This document shows, piece by piece, positions 1-8,190 of a stretch of DNA of 25,590 bases. Each line of letters opens with the position of its first letter. Position 1 is the stretch's first letter. The position numbers and the translations under genes were made by a program. The notes beneath the pieces are model-generated. The model saw nothing but the letters and a program-made list of their open reading frames with translations, did no database searches and had not been told where the DNA came from. The DNA comes from Clostridium sp. CAG:167 (lineage in GTDB: Bacteria; Bacillota; Clostridia; Lachnospirales; Lachnospiraceae): positions 1 to 25,590 of the forward strand of contig HF998304.1 in assembly GCA_000433735.1 (NCBI GenBank). The letters are read 5' to 3'.

Positions 1-4
1 TATT

Positions 5-26
5 TTACATTAACATGTTGATGTAA
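5..26. promoter_or_regulatory. 22-bp palindrome, probable operator upstream of the hydratase gene
   Basis: Seen: outer arms TTACAT (5-10) and ATGTAA (21-26) flank an inner, nearly self-complementary stretch centred on CATG at 14-17. Of eleven base pairs, ten are perfect and one (11 with 20) is a T/G mismatch. No T-run follows, so it does not look like a terminator. It ends 12 bp before the proposed -35 box of the hydratase promoter, a position typical of an activator or of a repressor bound upstream. Inferred: binding site of a dimeric regulator. I do not recognise the regulator family. Confidence 0.45.
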
Positions 27-38
27 GTATGGATTTAC

Positions 39-67
39 TTGCATTCACCCCTAAAAACAAGTATACT
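39..67 (+). promoter_or_regulatory. Putative sigma-A-type promoter of the hydratase gene
   Basis: A -35-like TTGCAT (39-44) is followed after 17 bp by TATACT (62-67), one mismatch from the -10 consensus. An alternative register is TTCACC (44-49), 17 bp, TATATT (67-72). Either would give a leader of roughly 40-45 nt before the ATG at 119. The -35 match is weak, which would fit a need for an activator at the palindrome 5-26. Confidence 0.45.
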
Positions 68-118
68 ATATTTTGGATATTTTTTTCAATAAACGACAAT
101 ACCTTAAGGAGGATGAAT

Positions 119-2404
119 ATGTTGAAGTTATATGAAGGCGGAGCATATCTGGTAAACGGAAATGAATTGATTCCGGATACAGCAGATGCTTTGGCTGCCG
201 TGGAGAGCAAGACCGGTGTAAAGACGACAAAAGAAGAAGCAGCAAAAGGAACCATGGCTTATGGTATTTTGTCTTCTCACAACACATCTGGCAATATGGA
301 AAATCTGAAGATTAAGTTTGATAAACTTACATCTCATGATATCACATTTGTAGGAATCCTGCAGACTGCCAGAGCGTCAGGCCTGGAGAAATTCCCGGTA
401 CCTTATGTGCTGACAAACTGCCACAACAGTTTGTGCGCAGTAGGTGGAACCATCAATGAAGATGACCATGTATTTGGACTTTCCTGTGCCAAAAAATATG
501 GTGGAATCTATGTACCACCTCATCAGGCAGTAATCCATCAGTTTGCAAGAGAGATGCTGGCAGCCGGCGGCGCGATGATCCTTGGATCAGACAGCCATAC
601 CCGCTATGGTGCATTGGGGACCATGGCAGTAGGAGAAGGCGGACCAGAGATCGTAAAACAGCTTTTGGAGCAGACATATGACATCCCGATGCCAGGTGTC
701 GTGGCAATACATCTTACCGGTAAACCGGCCAAGGGCGTAGGCCCTCAGGATATTGCGCTGGCAATTATCGGTGCCGTATTTAAAAACGGTTATGTAAATA
801 ACAAAGTAATGGAATTTGTAGGAGAGGGCATTGACAACCTGAGCGTTGACTATCGTATCGGCGTAGATGTAATGACCACAGAGACCACTTGTCTTTCTTC
901 TATCTGGAAAACGGACCGTGCGGTAGAAGAGTTCTATGAGATCCATGACAGAAAAGCAGATTATAAAGAGTTAAATCCTGCTAAAGTTGCTTATTATGAT
1001 GGCGTCGTTGAGGTAGATCTTTCCGAGATCAAGCCAATGATCGCAATGCCATTCCACCCAAGCAATGTATACACCATTGATGAGTTAAATGCCAATCTGG
1101 AAGACATTCTTCGTGATGTAGAGAAAAAGGCGCTTGTCAGCCTGGACAACAATAACATTGACTTTAAACTGACAGACAAGATCCATAATGGACGCCTGTA
1201 TGTTGAGCAGGGTGTGATCGCCGGATGTGCTGGTGGTGGTTATGAGAACCTCTGTGATGCCGCAGATATCCTTCGTGGCAAGACTATTGGTTCCGATGAA
1301 TTCTCTCTGAGTGTTTATCCGGCATCCCAGCCGATCTTTATGGAACTGGTTAAAAATGGCCGCATTGCTGACTTTATGGAGGCTGGTGCCACTGTTCGTA
1401 CCGCTTTCTGCGGTCCATGTTTTGGAGCAGGAGATGTGCCAAGCAATAAGGGACTTAGTATCCGCCATTCTACCCGTAACTTCCCGAACCGTGAAGGTTC
1501 CAAGGTAACCAACGGACAGATTGCATCGGTTGCTTTGATGGATGCCCGTTCCATCGCTGCTACCGCAGCCAACAAAGGATACCTTACTTCCGCTATGGAT
1601 ATTGATGCAGAGTTTACAAAACCTAAATATTTCTTTGACAAGTCTATTTACGACAACCGTGTTTACAATGGTCTTGGCAAAGCAGATCCAAGTGTAGAGA
1701 TCAAATTCGGACCAAACATCGTAGACTGGCCTGAAATGCATGCGCTGACAGATAATGTGCTTTTGAAGGTTGTTTCTATGATCCATGATCCTGTAACAAC
1801 AACGGATGAGTTGATTCCATCCGGAGAGACTTCTTCTTATCGTTCCAACCCACTTGGTCTGGCAGAGTTTACTTTGTCCAGAAAAGATCCTGCTTATGTA
1901 GGAAAGGCAAAAGAGGTTCAGAAGGTTGAAAAAGCTCGTATTGCCGGTGAGGACATTTACGCACAGGATGATAGCTTAAAAGAAGTGTATGAGACTATTC
2001 AGAAGCAGTTTGATGTAGTTCCGGAAAAGACAGAAGTAGGAAGTGTGATCTTTGCTGTAAAACCAGGTGATGGTTCAGCCAGAGAACAGGCAGCCAGCTG
2101 TCAGCGAGTTCTTGGTGGTATGGCAAACATTGCCAGAGAATATGCGACTAAGAGATATCGTTCCAACCTGATCAACTGGGGTATGCTTCCATTTGTATTT
2201 GATGGAGATCTTGCTTTTGATAAAGACGATTATATTTTTGTCAAAGATATTAAGAAAGCCATTGAGACAAAAGAAGATACCATCAAAGCATATGTGGTAA
2301 ATCAGGGAATGAAGGAGATTGAACTTCACCTTGGAAACCTGACAGATGATGAGAGAGAGATCATTTTGAAAGGTTGTCTGATCAACTACAACAAGAAAAA
2401 CTAA
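119..2404 (+). CDS. Aconitase-superfamily hydratase (YbhJ-like), substrate unknown
   Basis: A 761-residue [4Fe-4S] lyase of the aconitase superfamily, expected to dehydrate and rehydrate a hydroxy-acid in the cytoplasm. The aconitase signature GSDSHTRYGALGTMAVG begins near residue 156. The three cluster-ligand cysteines are in place: C370 in AGCAGG, and C431 and C434 in FCGPCFGAGD. A swivel-type domain near the C-terminus has GDGSAREQAA and RSNLINWGMLPF, which match the substrate-binding motifs of aconitase. Similar proteins are usually named only 'hydratase' or YbhJ, so I do not assign aconitate as the substrate. The start at 119 is chosen because AAGGAGG (106-112) sits 6 nt before it; an ATG at 113 abuts that site. 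CGT, GGT and AAC codons are frequent, suggesting high expression. The gene appears monocistronic, with its own promoter and a terminator 30 nt after the stop. Confidence 0.88.
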   Translation: MLKLYEGGAYLVNGNELIPDTADALAAVESKTGVKTTKEEAAKGTMAYGILSSHNTSGNMENLKIKFDKLTSHDITFVGILQTARASGLEKFPVPYVLTNCHNSLCAVGGTINEDDHVFGLSCAKKYGGIYVPPHQAVIHQFAREMLAAGGAMILGSDSHTRYGALGTMAVGEGGPEIVKQLLEQTYDIPMPGVVAIHLTGKPAKGVGPQDIALAIIGAVFKNGYVNNKVMEFVGEGIDNLSVDYRIGVDVMTTETTCLSSIWKTDRAVEEFYEIHDRKADYKELNPAKVAYYDGVVEVDLSEIKPMIAMPFHPSNVYTIDELNANLEDILRDVEKKALVSLDNNNIDFKLTDKIHNGRLYVEQGVIAGCAGGGYENLCDAADILRGKTIGSDEFSLSVYPASQPIFMELVKNGRIADFMEAGATVRTAFCGPCFGAGDVPSNKGLSIRHSTRNFPNREGSKVTNGQIASVALMDARSIAATAANKGYLTSAMDIDAEFTKPKYFFDKSIYDNRVYNGLGKADPSVEIKFGPNIVDWPEMHALTDNVLLKVVSMIHDPVTTTDELIPSGETSSYRSNPLGLAEFTLSRKDPAYVGKAKEVQKVEKARIAGEDIYAQDDSLKEVYETIQKQFDVVPEKTEVGSVIFAVKPGDGSAREQAASCQRVLGGMANIAREYATKRYRSNLINWGMLPFVFDGDLAFDKDDYIFVKDIKKAIETKEDTIKAYVVNQGMKEIELHLGNLTDDEREIILKGCLINYNKKN

Positions 2405-2433
2405 TCGTTTTTGTTATCGTAACTATAATTAAA

Positions 2434-2471
2434 AAAATCCCACTCTGGTGATTTACCAGAGTGGGATTTTT
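2434..2471. terminator. Bidirectional intrinsic terminator between convergent genes
   Basis: A perfect 16-bp stem (arms 2434-2449 and 2455-2470) closes a 5-nt loop. The plus-strand 3' side ends in TTTTT (2467-2471) and the minus-strand side ends in seven Ts (complement of 2431-2437). It lies 30 nt after the hydratase stop and 19 nt after the GH51 stop on the other strand, so it can end transcription from both sides. Confidence 0.93.
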
Positions 2472-2489
2472 GGGTTCTAAAGATTTAAT

Positions 2490-3025
2490 TTACAGTACGA
2501 TGGTTGTCAGCGAACTGGCAGAAAGTTCAATTTCAAATCCATCTGCACTGACAGGAATAGTGCTGTAAGCTGGTTTAATGCGTTCTACTTCTTTGGTATT
2601 TACATTTGGTGTATGAACCCATTTTGCGTCACCAGTCAGAGTGATGACATCTGCCTTGGAAGAAGCGCTGATCTGATCCAGATTGATCTGTACTTTCTTG
2701 GCAAAAGCATCGGCGTTGACCAGTTTGATATAAGTATGTTTTTCATCTCTTGTAACAGAGTGGAATACATCACGGTTATAACTTTCCAACTTGCAGTTCA
2801 AAACGGCTTGTTCTTTTGTTCCATCAAAGTAGTGACAGTGGATCTGTGTGTCTCCGAACACTACCTGAATGGTGTAATTGCCAGGTGCTACCGGTTTATC
2901 GTAGCAGGCTCTTAAGTTGCCAGCAAATACACTGGAGGAATAATCGCCCATCGTATAACCTTCTTTTCCGTCTTTGATGACTTTCAAGCCCGTTCCATTG
3001 CACCCCTTTCCCATTCCTCCCCCAG
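2490..3025 (-). pseudogene. C-terminal part of the GH51 arabinofuranosidase, out of frame with the main body
   Basis: This reading frame continues the GH51 gene but lies one base out of register. From about 3025 down to the stop it encodes GTGLKVIKDGKEG, then YTMGDYSSSVFAGNLRACYD, and ends DGFEIELSASSLTTIVL. That end is typical of the C-terminal beta-domain of GH51 enzymes, which closes with a hydrophobic strand. The total span 6228 to 2490 is 3739 nt, one more than a multiple of three, as expected for a single inserted base (an intact gene would encode 1245 residues). The likely site is one of two homopolymers: five Cs at 3019-3023 or four Cs at 3003-3006 (plus-strand reading). No well-spaced ribosome binding site would start this piece separately: the GGAGG before an internal ATG is only 1 nt away. 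It is therefore either lost coding sequence or an artefact. Confidence 0.75.
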
Positions 3026-6000
3026 CCGACACAGTACTCATGAAGTGAGATCTTTTCAGGAACAAATTCAGTATCCGTTACACCGGTCAGACCGGCACCA
3101 ACATAAATTTCAGCGTTCTCGGTCTGTTTTTCTACTTCCAGTTCTACAGTATAATCTTTCAGTTCCGGACGGTTCAGATAATAACCGTGGCGGCCGGATT
3201 CAGGACAGGAAATAGTCAGACCTGCATCGGTCTGTACAGCCTTTGCCTGTTCCATGCCTACTTCTAAAAGAGCGGTATCCAGTGGTTTTGTGAAATCCTG
3301 CTGGAACAGAATGTTTCCCTCTTTATTGGATGTGACCGTCAGTTTTTTGAAAGTTACTTCGCCGTTTGACATAGCAACGGTCAGGCCACCCTGAGGCACC
3401 ATGTCGATTTTTTTGCCGTCTACATATGTTTTGTAACTGGTCCGCAATAATTTTTTACCGACGTATTTGGCGAAAATCTGCTGAACGTAATAGTTTGGTG
3501 TTTTCCAGACCGATTCGTTATCGAACCAGATGGCATCCGGTGTCCAGCGGTACTGTCCGTCACCAACTACTTTGTTGAATAAAGGAGCGGTGGCTGCCAG
3601 GCGTACTACATCGGAGTTTTTCTCAAAACCTGTCATAACAGCAGCCTCTGCTACGGCGCCGGCCAGTGTGTTTTTGTCACTGGATGCGTATTCACCTACG
3701 AATACTTTGGATACCTGGTTTTCTACCAGAGATCCGTTCTCATATGGGCGATAGTAATAATTGTAGCGGTCTGCATTTTCTAACAGATATTCATTGTCAC
3801 GGTAGTAATGCTCATCGGCAATGGTAGCCAGGTAGTTTTTCTCGTTTGGATACCATGTAACATCTTTTTCAAAACTCTTTGTTCCGTCAGTGAAGGCTAC
3901 CTTGGCACCGCCTTCTTTGTATCCGGCCAGGAATTTCCATCCCTGCTGGTAAGCATCGTCATCGGCCTGGGCACCAACAGTAGAGATGATGGTCAGGTCA
4001 TATCCAGGATAGTTTTTCTCCATATGAACATCAATGGCGTGTTTGAATTCTTCAAAACTTGCGAAAAATTCCTCGCCCCAGTTTTCGTTTCCGACACCCA
4101 GATAGTGGAGACCGAATGGCTCTTCGTGTCCCATATCACGGCGGAGAGCGGCCCATTCATTGGTAAAGTCTGTGCTGATGGCAAAATCGATCAAGTCTGT
4201 AAAGTTCTTGATATATTTTTCCTGCAGTTTGCCACCGGCTGGATTTGCGTAGTCGGAACGAGCCTGACAGAGAACACCGCAGGCCATAACAGGAAGCGGC
4301 TCTGCCTTTAAATCCTCTGCTAACTGGAAGTATTCCATATAGCCAAGTCCCAGAGTCATGACATAACCCCAGACATTGAAGTTTTCCTTACGGGTTTCTA
4401 CCGGGCCGACAGAATCTTTCCAGTCATATACATTGTCCCAGATGTAAGATCCTTCGGAAATACATCCACCTGGGAAACGAAGGAAAGTTGGGTGGAGGTC
4501 CACCAAAGTCTCTACCAGGTCTCGGCGGAGACGATAGTTTTCATTGCGCTGGAAATTGGTGTGGGCACTGTCGGAAGAAGATTCTTCTTTGGCACCCCAT
4601 ACATTGCCGGGCATCAAAGAAACCATGTCAATGGATACCTCGCCCTGCATATGAAGTCCTAACTGACCCATGGCGCTGTTGGCCGCGATCAGTTTGGCAC
4701 CGGTATATTTTTTCCATGTATTACCACCTTCAATAGAAATGGTAATGGAATTACTGATCTGTTTATCATTGTCATCCAGAAGAGCAACTTCAATGGAGGT
4801 TTGCTTTTCTGCCTTTGCCCAGATGGAGAAATGGTAGGATTCTTTCTCATCAATCTTCATGGAACATTCCATGTTGTTGTCACAGAAACCATGGTTGTAC
4901 AGATAAGCACCTTCTGCTACAGTCACATAGGTTGGATTGGTATCCGGGTCGGTAAGGCCGAAATGCTCATTCAGACCACCGGTCTGTTTTACGGTTACTT
5001 TGTCAAGATCACCGAACCAGAAGCGGAGAGGATTGTGGTTACGGCCGGCAGAAGTGCCGTTTTCGCCACTTCTTGGATCGTATACTTCAAAGTTAAACTC
5101 TTCAAAAGAACGGTTCTGTACTAACTCGGCATAGATACCGCCATCTGCTGCGTTGTTGATATCTTCATAGAAAAGACCAAACAAAGTCGAGCTGATGTCC
5201 AGCACTTCCTGATCTCCGTGAATCGTAATTTCATAAGGAGAAACAGTCTCCGGCAGAACGGTAGCGGAAAATGTTTTTACAAGCTGGCTGTCTCCGCAGG
5301 TAAGAGTAGCGGAGATCACAACGCCTGCCGCTTCTTTTCTGGCAGATACACTGCCGGTAGAAGAAACCAGATCACTGTGGTCACAGCTCCATTTTACGGA
5401 TACTTTTTCTTCCATAAGGGTAGAAGGCAGGATCAGATCAGAGGTAATGATCTTATTTGGTGCCGGCAGGAATTTATCTCTTGCCAGGCGGAGAATTTCA
5501 TCCTCTGAAAGAGATTCACACATTAACCCAATGATTTCCTCTTCAGACAAAGCTGCCTTGTAGATACGGAAATCAGATAAAGATCCGCCAAAGTCTGAAT
5601 CTGCGTCAAACTGGGAATGAGCGATGAAATTATGGCTGTAATTAGCCGGATCATCTAAAGTAGCAAACCATTCTCTCAGTTTTTTATATGTACCACTGGA
5701 AGTCTGGCTGATAAAGCCATCTCCCATTAATTCGCCGTTTAAATAAACTCTCGGACCGGCACTGCTGAGAGTACCGCCTTGTGTACCGGTAATGGACGTG
5801 GCAACATGAACCCATTCGCCTTCCGGACAAGGTTTCACAGAAGCAGCTACCAGATCGCCGCCGTTGAAGCAGACGCCCCGCAAGAAACGGGTCAGGAACA
5901 TGTAAGGGCCAGGCGCTGTCTGGCCAAAGTCAAAGATCCGCTCCCATACATTATTTACTTTGTCACAGTGAACCCAGGTAGAGATGGTGATACCAGTCTG

Positions 6001-6228
6001 GTCGTTTACACCGGTCAAAAGATTTTCAGGCAGTTCCAGGTAGGAAGTGCCATATACACCACCTTCAAAATGAGCCGCTCTGCGCCCGTGTACTTCTTTG
6101 ATTTCCGGCAGAACTGTTCCTTTTGGTACAGCATCGAAATGATGGCCGGACTGGTCTGCAAAGGCAGATTCAGCATCGTCAAAGGGATACCATACTATCA
6201 GATTGCTGTCAAAACCATTTTCAGTCAT
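2896..6228 (-). CDS. LamG-Ig-GH51 alpha-L-arabinofuranosidase, 3' end frameshifted
   Basis: Expected to remove arabinofuranosyl residues from plant arabinan or arabinoxylan fragments. Domains in order: LamG/concanavalin-like lectin fold (about 9-235), atrophied bacterial Ig-like domain (about 258-330), then a GH51 catalytic barrel with STLFGLFYEDINNAADGGIY, LRFPGGCISEG, the acid/base E715 in GVGNENWG and the nucleophile E846 in VFVGEYASS. A further beta-rich segment follows from about residue 970. The last ~40 residues (after ...WNG) are frameshifted nonsense ending at 2896; the true C-terminus is in another frame down to 2490. There is no signal peptide: the protein starts MTENGFDSNLIVWYPF, so it is predicted cytoplasmic, acting on imported oligosaccharides. 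AGGAGG lies 6 nt before the ATG. It sits 17 nt after the 89-residue gene and is probably co-transcribed with it. The catalytic domain looks intact, so partial activity cannot be excluded. Confidence 0.88.
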   Translation of the reverse strand: MTENGFDSNLIVWYPFDDAESAFADQSGHHFDAVPKGTVLPEIKEVHGRRAAHFEGGVYGTSYLELPENLLTGVNDQTGITISTWVHCDKVNNVWERIFDFGQTAPGPYMFLTRFLRGVCFNGGDLVAASVKPCPEGEWVHVATSITGTQGGTLSSAGPRVYLNGELMGDGFISQTSSGTYKKLREWFATLDDPANYSHNFIAHSQFDADSDFGGSLSDFRIYKAALSEEEIIGLMCESLSEDEILRLARDKFLPAPNKIITSDLILPSTLMEEKVSVKWSCDHSDLVSSTGSVSARKEAAGVVISATLTCGDSQLVKTFSATVLPETVSPYEITIHGDQEVLDISSTLFGLFYEDINNAADGGIYAELVQNRSFEEFNFEVYDPRSGENGTSAGRNHNPLRFWFGDLDKVTVKQTGGLNEHFGLTDPDTNPTYVTVAEGAYLYNHGFCDNNMECSMKIDEKESYHFSIWAKAEKQTSIEVALLDDNDKQISNSITISIEGGNTWKKYTGAKLIAANSAMGQLGLHMQGEVSIDMVSLMPGNVWGAKEESSSDSAHTNFQRNENYRLRRDLVETLVDLHPTFLRFPGGCISEGSYIWDNVYDWKDSVGPVETRKENFNVWGYVMTLGLGYMEYFQLAEDLKAEPLPVMACGVLCQARSDYANPAGGKLQEKYIKNFTDLIDFAISTDFTNEWAALRRDMGHEEPFGLHYLGVGNENWGEEFFASFEEFKHAIDVHMEKNYPGYDLTIISTVGAQADDDAYQQGWKFLAGYKEGGAKVAFTDGTKSFEKDVTWYPNEKNYLATIADEHYYRDNEYLLENADRYNYYYRPYENGSLVENQVSKVFVGEYASSDKNTLAGAVAEAAVMTGFEKNSDVVRLAATAPLFNKVVGDGQYRWTPDAIWFDNESVWKTPNYYVQQIFAKYVGKKLLRTSYKTYVDGKKIDMVPQGGLTVAMSNGEVTFKKLTVTSNKEGNILFQQDFTKPLDTALLEVGMEQAKAVQTDAGLTISCPESGRHGYYLNRPELKDYTVELEVEKQTENAEIYVGAGLTGVTDTEFVPEKISLHEYCVGWGRNGKGVQWNGLESHQRRKRRLYDGRLFLQCICWQLKSLLR

Positions 6229-6245
6229 AGTTATCCTCCTAATGT

Positions 6246-6515
6246 TTAATCTTCTTCAATGACATGAATTTCCAAATAGTCAAATTCGATTTGCTCAATA
6301 AAATTATCCTGATAAAAACGGGTTTTGTCAGAACGCTTGAATTCCGTAATATTTTTCTCCAGCCAGATGGGCTTTTGCAGGTCAAATGCCATGCAGAATT
6401 CGTGTAGACCGGCATATACCTTTCTGGTACGGTTTAAATCCGGGTCACTGTTTTCATAGACCATGTCCTGGAGCAGATGGTTATCTTTAAAAATTTTTCC
6501 CCATATTCGAAACAT
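6246..6515 (-). CDS. Uncharacterised 89-residue protein, first gene of the GH51 unit
   Basis: I cannot assign a function. The protein begins MFRIWGKIFKDNHLLQDM and ends with an acidic IHVIEED. It is soluble, with no signal peptide or membrane segment, mixed charge and several aromatic residues. An internal block FKRSDKTRFYQDNF is strongly charged. The start at 6515 is preferred because AGGTG lies 4 nt upstream and because it leaves a leader of about 29 nt from the promoter at 6551-6579. The upstream in-frame ATGs at 6533 and 6527 would give almost no leader and no ribosome binding site. It ends 17 nt before the GH51 start, so the two are probably one transcript. The promoter, ribosome binding site and tight coupling argue that it is a real gene. 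Confidence 0.7.
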   Translation of the reverse strand: MFRIWGKIFKDNHLLQDMVYENSDPDLNRTRKVYAGLHEFCMAFDLQKPIWLEKNITEFKRSDKTRFYQDNFIEQIEFDYLEIHVIEED

Positions 6516-6550
6516 ACGGCACCTCATTTTCATTAGAATACATCTCTTTG

Positions 6551-6579
6551 ATTATAAAGAATTTGGAAGGAAATGTAAA
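6551..6579 (-). promoter_or_regulatory. Promoter of the 89-residue gene and GH51 unit
   Basis: Read on the minus strand: TTTACA (6579-6574, one mismatch to the -35 consensus), a 17-bp spacer, then a perfect TATAAT (6556-6551). Transcription would start near 6544, about 29 nt before the ATG at 6515. It is back-to-back with the promoter of the relQ cluster. Confidence 0.75.
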
Positions 6580-6586
6580 CAATTAT

Positions 6587-6614
6587 TTGACTTTGAAAAT
6601 TTTTCTTTTATAAT
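6587..6614 (+). promoter_or_regulatory. Promoter of the relQ-to-cheR gene cluster
   Basis: TTGACT (6587-6592, five of six -35 bases), a 16-bp spacer, then a perfect TATAAT (6609-6614). The expected start of transcription is near 6621, giving a leader of about 28 nt before the ATG at 6649. Only 7 bp separate its -35 box from that of the divergent promoter, so the two polymerases may compete or share a regulator. Confidence 0.8.
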
Positions 6615-6648
6615 AAAAGGGAATAACTATGTAATAGGAGCATTGGTG

Positions 6649-7329
6649 ATGATAGATGATATGTTACAAACTTCCTTTTTGAGAAGTGCCAGTCTGCCTC
6701 AGGATGCAGGCCATCTTTTTGCCGAAGAGGAAGAGCGTTTTCAGGAAATGATGATGATGTACAGTTGTGCCATCAAGGCAGTGAAGACGAAACTGCAGGT
6801 TCTAAACGATGAGTTATCTATGACTAGAAAAAGAAATCCCATAGAGTTTATTGAAACCCGGGTGAAACGGCCGGACAGCATTGCCACCAAACTAAAGAAG
6901 AAGCATCTGCCGATTAGCGTTGAATCAGTGCGCAGCAATCTGAACGATGTGGCAGGAGTGAGGGTCATCTGTGCTTTTCTGGATGATATATACAAGGTGG
7001 CAGATATGTTGACAGCCCAGGATGATGTAGAACTGATAAAGACAAAAGACTATATTAAAAAGCCTAAGATGAATGGGTATCGCAGTCTCCACCTGATCAT
7101 ATCGGTGCCGGTGTATTTTTCCGATCACAAAGAGCAGATCCGGGTGGAAGTGCAGATCCGTACCATTGCCATGGATTTCTGGGCCAGCTTAGAACACCAA
7201 GTTAAGTACAAAAAAAATGTAAAAGATGCAGAAAGTGTTATGTATGAGCTGAGAGCATGTGCGGATGTGATCAACCGTACAGACTGTCATATGCAGTCTA
7301 TCCGAGACCGCATTGTAGAAATAGATTAG
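6649..7329 (+). CDS. relQ: Small alarmone synthetase, RelQ-type GTP pyrophosphokinase
   Basis: Predicted to transfer pyrophosphate from ATP to GTP or GDP, making (p)ppGpp in the cytoplasm during stress. The 226-residue length fits a single-domain synthetase; there is no HD hydrolase, TGS or ACT domain, so this is not the long Rel. Synthetase motifs: RVKRPDSIATKLKKK (71-85, ATP site), D100 in LNDVAGVRVI (metal site), the YIKKPKMNGYRSLH loop (135-148, nucleotide binding) and E167 in VEVQIRT. The C-terminal helix that supports tetramers in RelQ is plausibly present. The ATG at 6649 has AGGAG 8 nt upstream (6636-6640); a GTG at 6646 is a less likely alternative. It is the first gene of the cluster and ends 21 nt before folD. 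RelQ versus RelP is judged from overall resemblance only. Confidence 0.88.
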   Translation: MIDDMLQTSFLRSASLPQDAGHLFAEEEERFQEMMMMYSCAIKAVKTKLQVLNDELSMTRKRNPIEFIETRVKRPDSIATKLKKKHLPISVESVRSNLNDVAGVRVICAFLDDIYKVADMLTAQDDVELIKTKDYIKKPKMNGYRSLHLIISVPVYFSDHKEQIRVEVQIRTIAMDFWASLEHQVKYKKNVKDAESVMYELRACADVINRTDCHMQSIRDRIVEID

Positions 7330-7350
7330 AAACAAAAGGAAAGGTAAATT

Positions 7351-8190
7351 ATGGCTAAGATTATTGATGGAAAAAAGATTTCACAGGAAGTAAAAGATGA
7401 GTGCAGGGAGCGGATCGCCAGAGAAGGGCTGAATCTGACACTGGCAGTGGTCCAGGTGGGAAATGACCCTGCGTCTTCGGTTTATGTCGGAAACAAGAAA
7501 AAAGCATGTGAGTATGTAGGAATCCAATCCCGGGCCTATGAACTTCCGGAAGAAACAACCCAGGAAGAACTGCTGGCACTGGTAGACCGTTTGAATGAGG
7601 ATGAAGAAGTAAATGGGATTCTTGTTCAGCTTCCTCTGCCGGCTCATATGGATGAAGATGCGGTAATAAAGCGCATTTCTCCAAAAAAAGATGTAGACGG
7701 TTTCCATCCGCAGAGTGTAGGTGCCCTTAGCATTGGCCAGCCGGGCTTTGTGTCTTGTACACCGGCAGGAATCGTACAGCTTTTGAAACGAAGCGGCGTG
7801 GAGATTGAGGGAAAAGAGTGCGTCATTGTAGGACGAAGCAATATTGTAGGAAAACCAATGGCTCTTTTAATGCTTAGAGAAAATGCCACTGTGACAGTGT
7901 GCCACAGCCGTACGGCAGATCTGAAAGAAGTGACAAAACGGGCTGACATTTTGATCGTAGCTATCGGAAAACCTTGTATGATCGATAAAGAGTATGTTAA
8001 GGAGGGGGCTGTTGTCATCGATGTGGGAATCCACAGAAAAGCAGATGGCAAATTGTGCGGTGATGTGGATTTTGAATCGGTTGAGCCGGTTGCGTCTGCC
8101 ATCACGCCGGTTCCGGGTGGTGTTGGCCCTATGACCATTGCCATGCTCATGAACAATTGTGTAGAAGCGAAAGGAATTCAGGAAGCATGA
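7351..8190 (+). CDS. folD: Bifunctional methylenetetrahydrofolate dehydrogenase/cyclohydrolase FolD
   Basis: Interconverts 5,10-methylene-, methenyl- and 10-formyl-tetrahydrofolate, supplying one-carbon units for purines, fMet-tRNA and methylation. The 279 residues match the usual FolD length. The catalytic YVGNK (Y45, K49) is present, followed by GILVQLPLP, KDVDGFHP, the Rossmann motif VGRSNIVGKPMA and the C-terminal signature ITPVPGGVGPMTIAML. AAGGAAAGG lies shortly before the ATG. Its stop codon overlaps the rimO start by 4 nt (ATGA), a sign of translational coupling. Confidence 0.97.
   Translation: MAKIIDGKKISQEVKDECRERIAREGLNLTLAVVQVGNDPASSVYVGNKKKACEYVGIQSRAYELPEETTQEELLALVDRLNEDEEVNGILVQLPLPAHMDEDAVIKRISPKKDVDGFHPQSVGALSIGQPGFVSCTPAGIVQLLKRSGVEIEGKECVIVGRSNIVGKPMALLMLRENATVTVCHSRTADLKEVTKRADILIVAIGKPCMIDKEYVKEGAVVIDVGIHRKADGKLCGDVDFESVEPVASAITPVPGGVGPMTIAMLMNNCVEAKGIQEA

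Noticed and set aside
29..118. In-frame N-terminal extension of the hydratase from ATG at 29
   Set aside because: It would place the start upstream of the proposed -10 box, lacks a ribosome binding site, and the added residues do not resemble aconitase-family N-termini. AAGGAGG at 106-112 points to 119.
1085..1786. 233-codon minus-strand open frame inside the hydratase gene
   Set aside because: It lies wholly opposite conserved aconitase-family sequence and has no recognisable domain or start signals.
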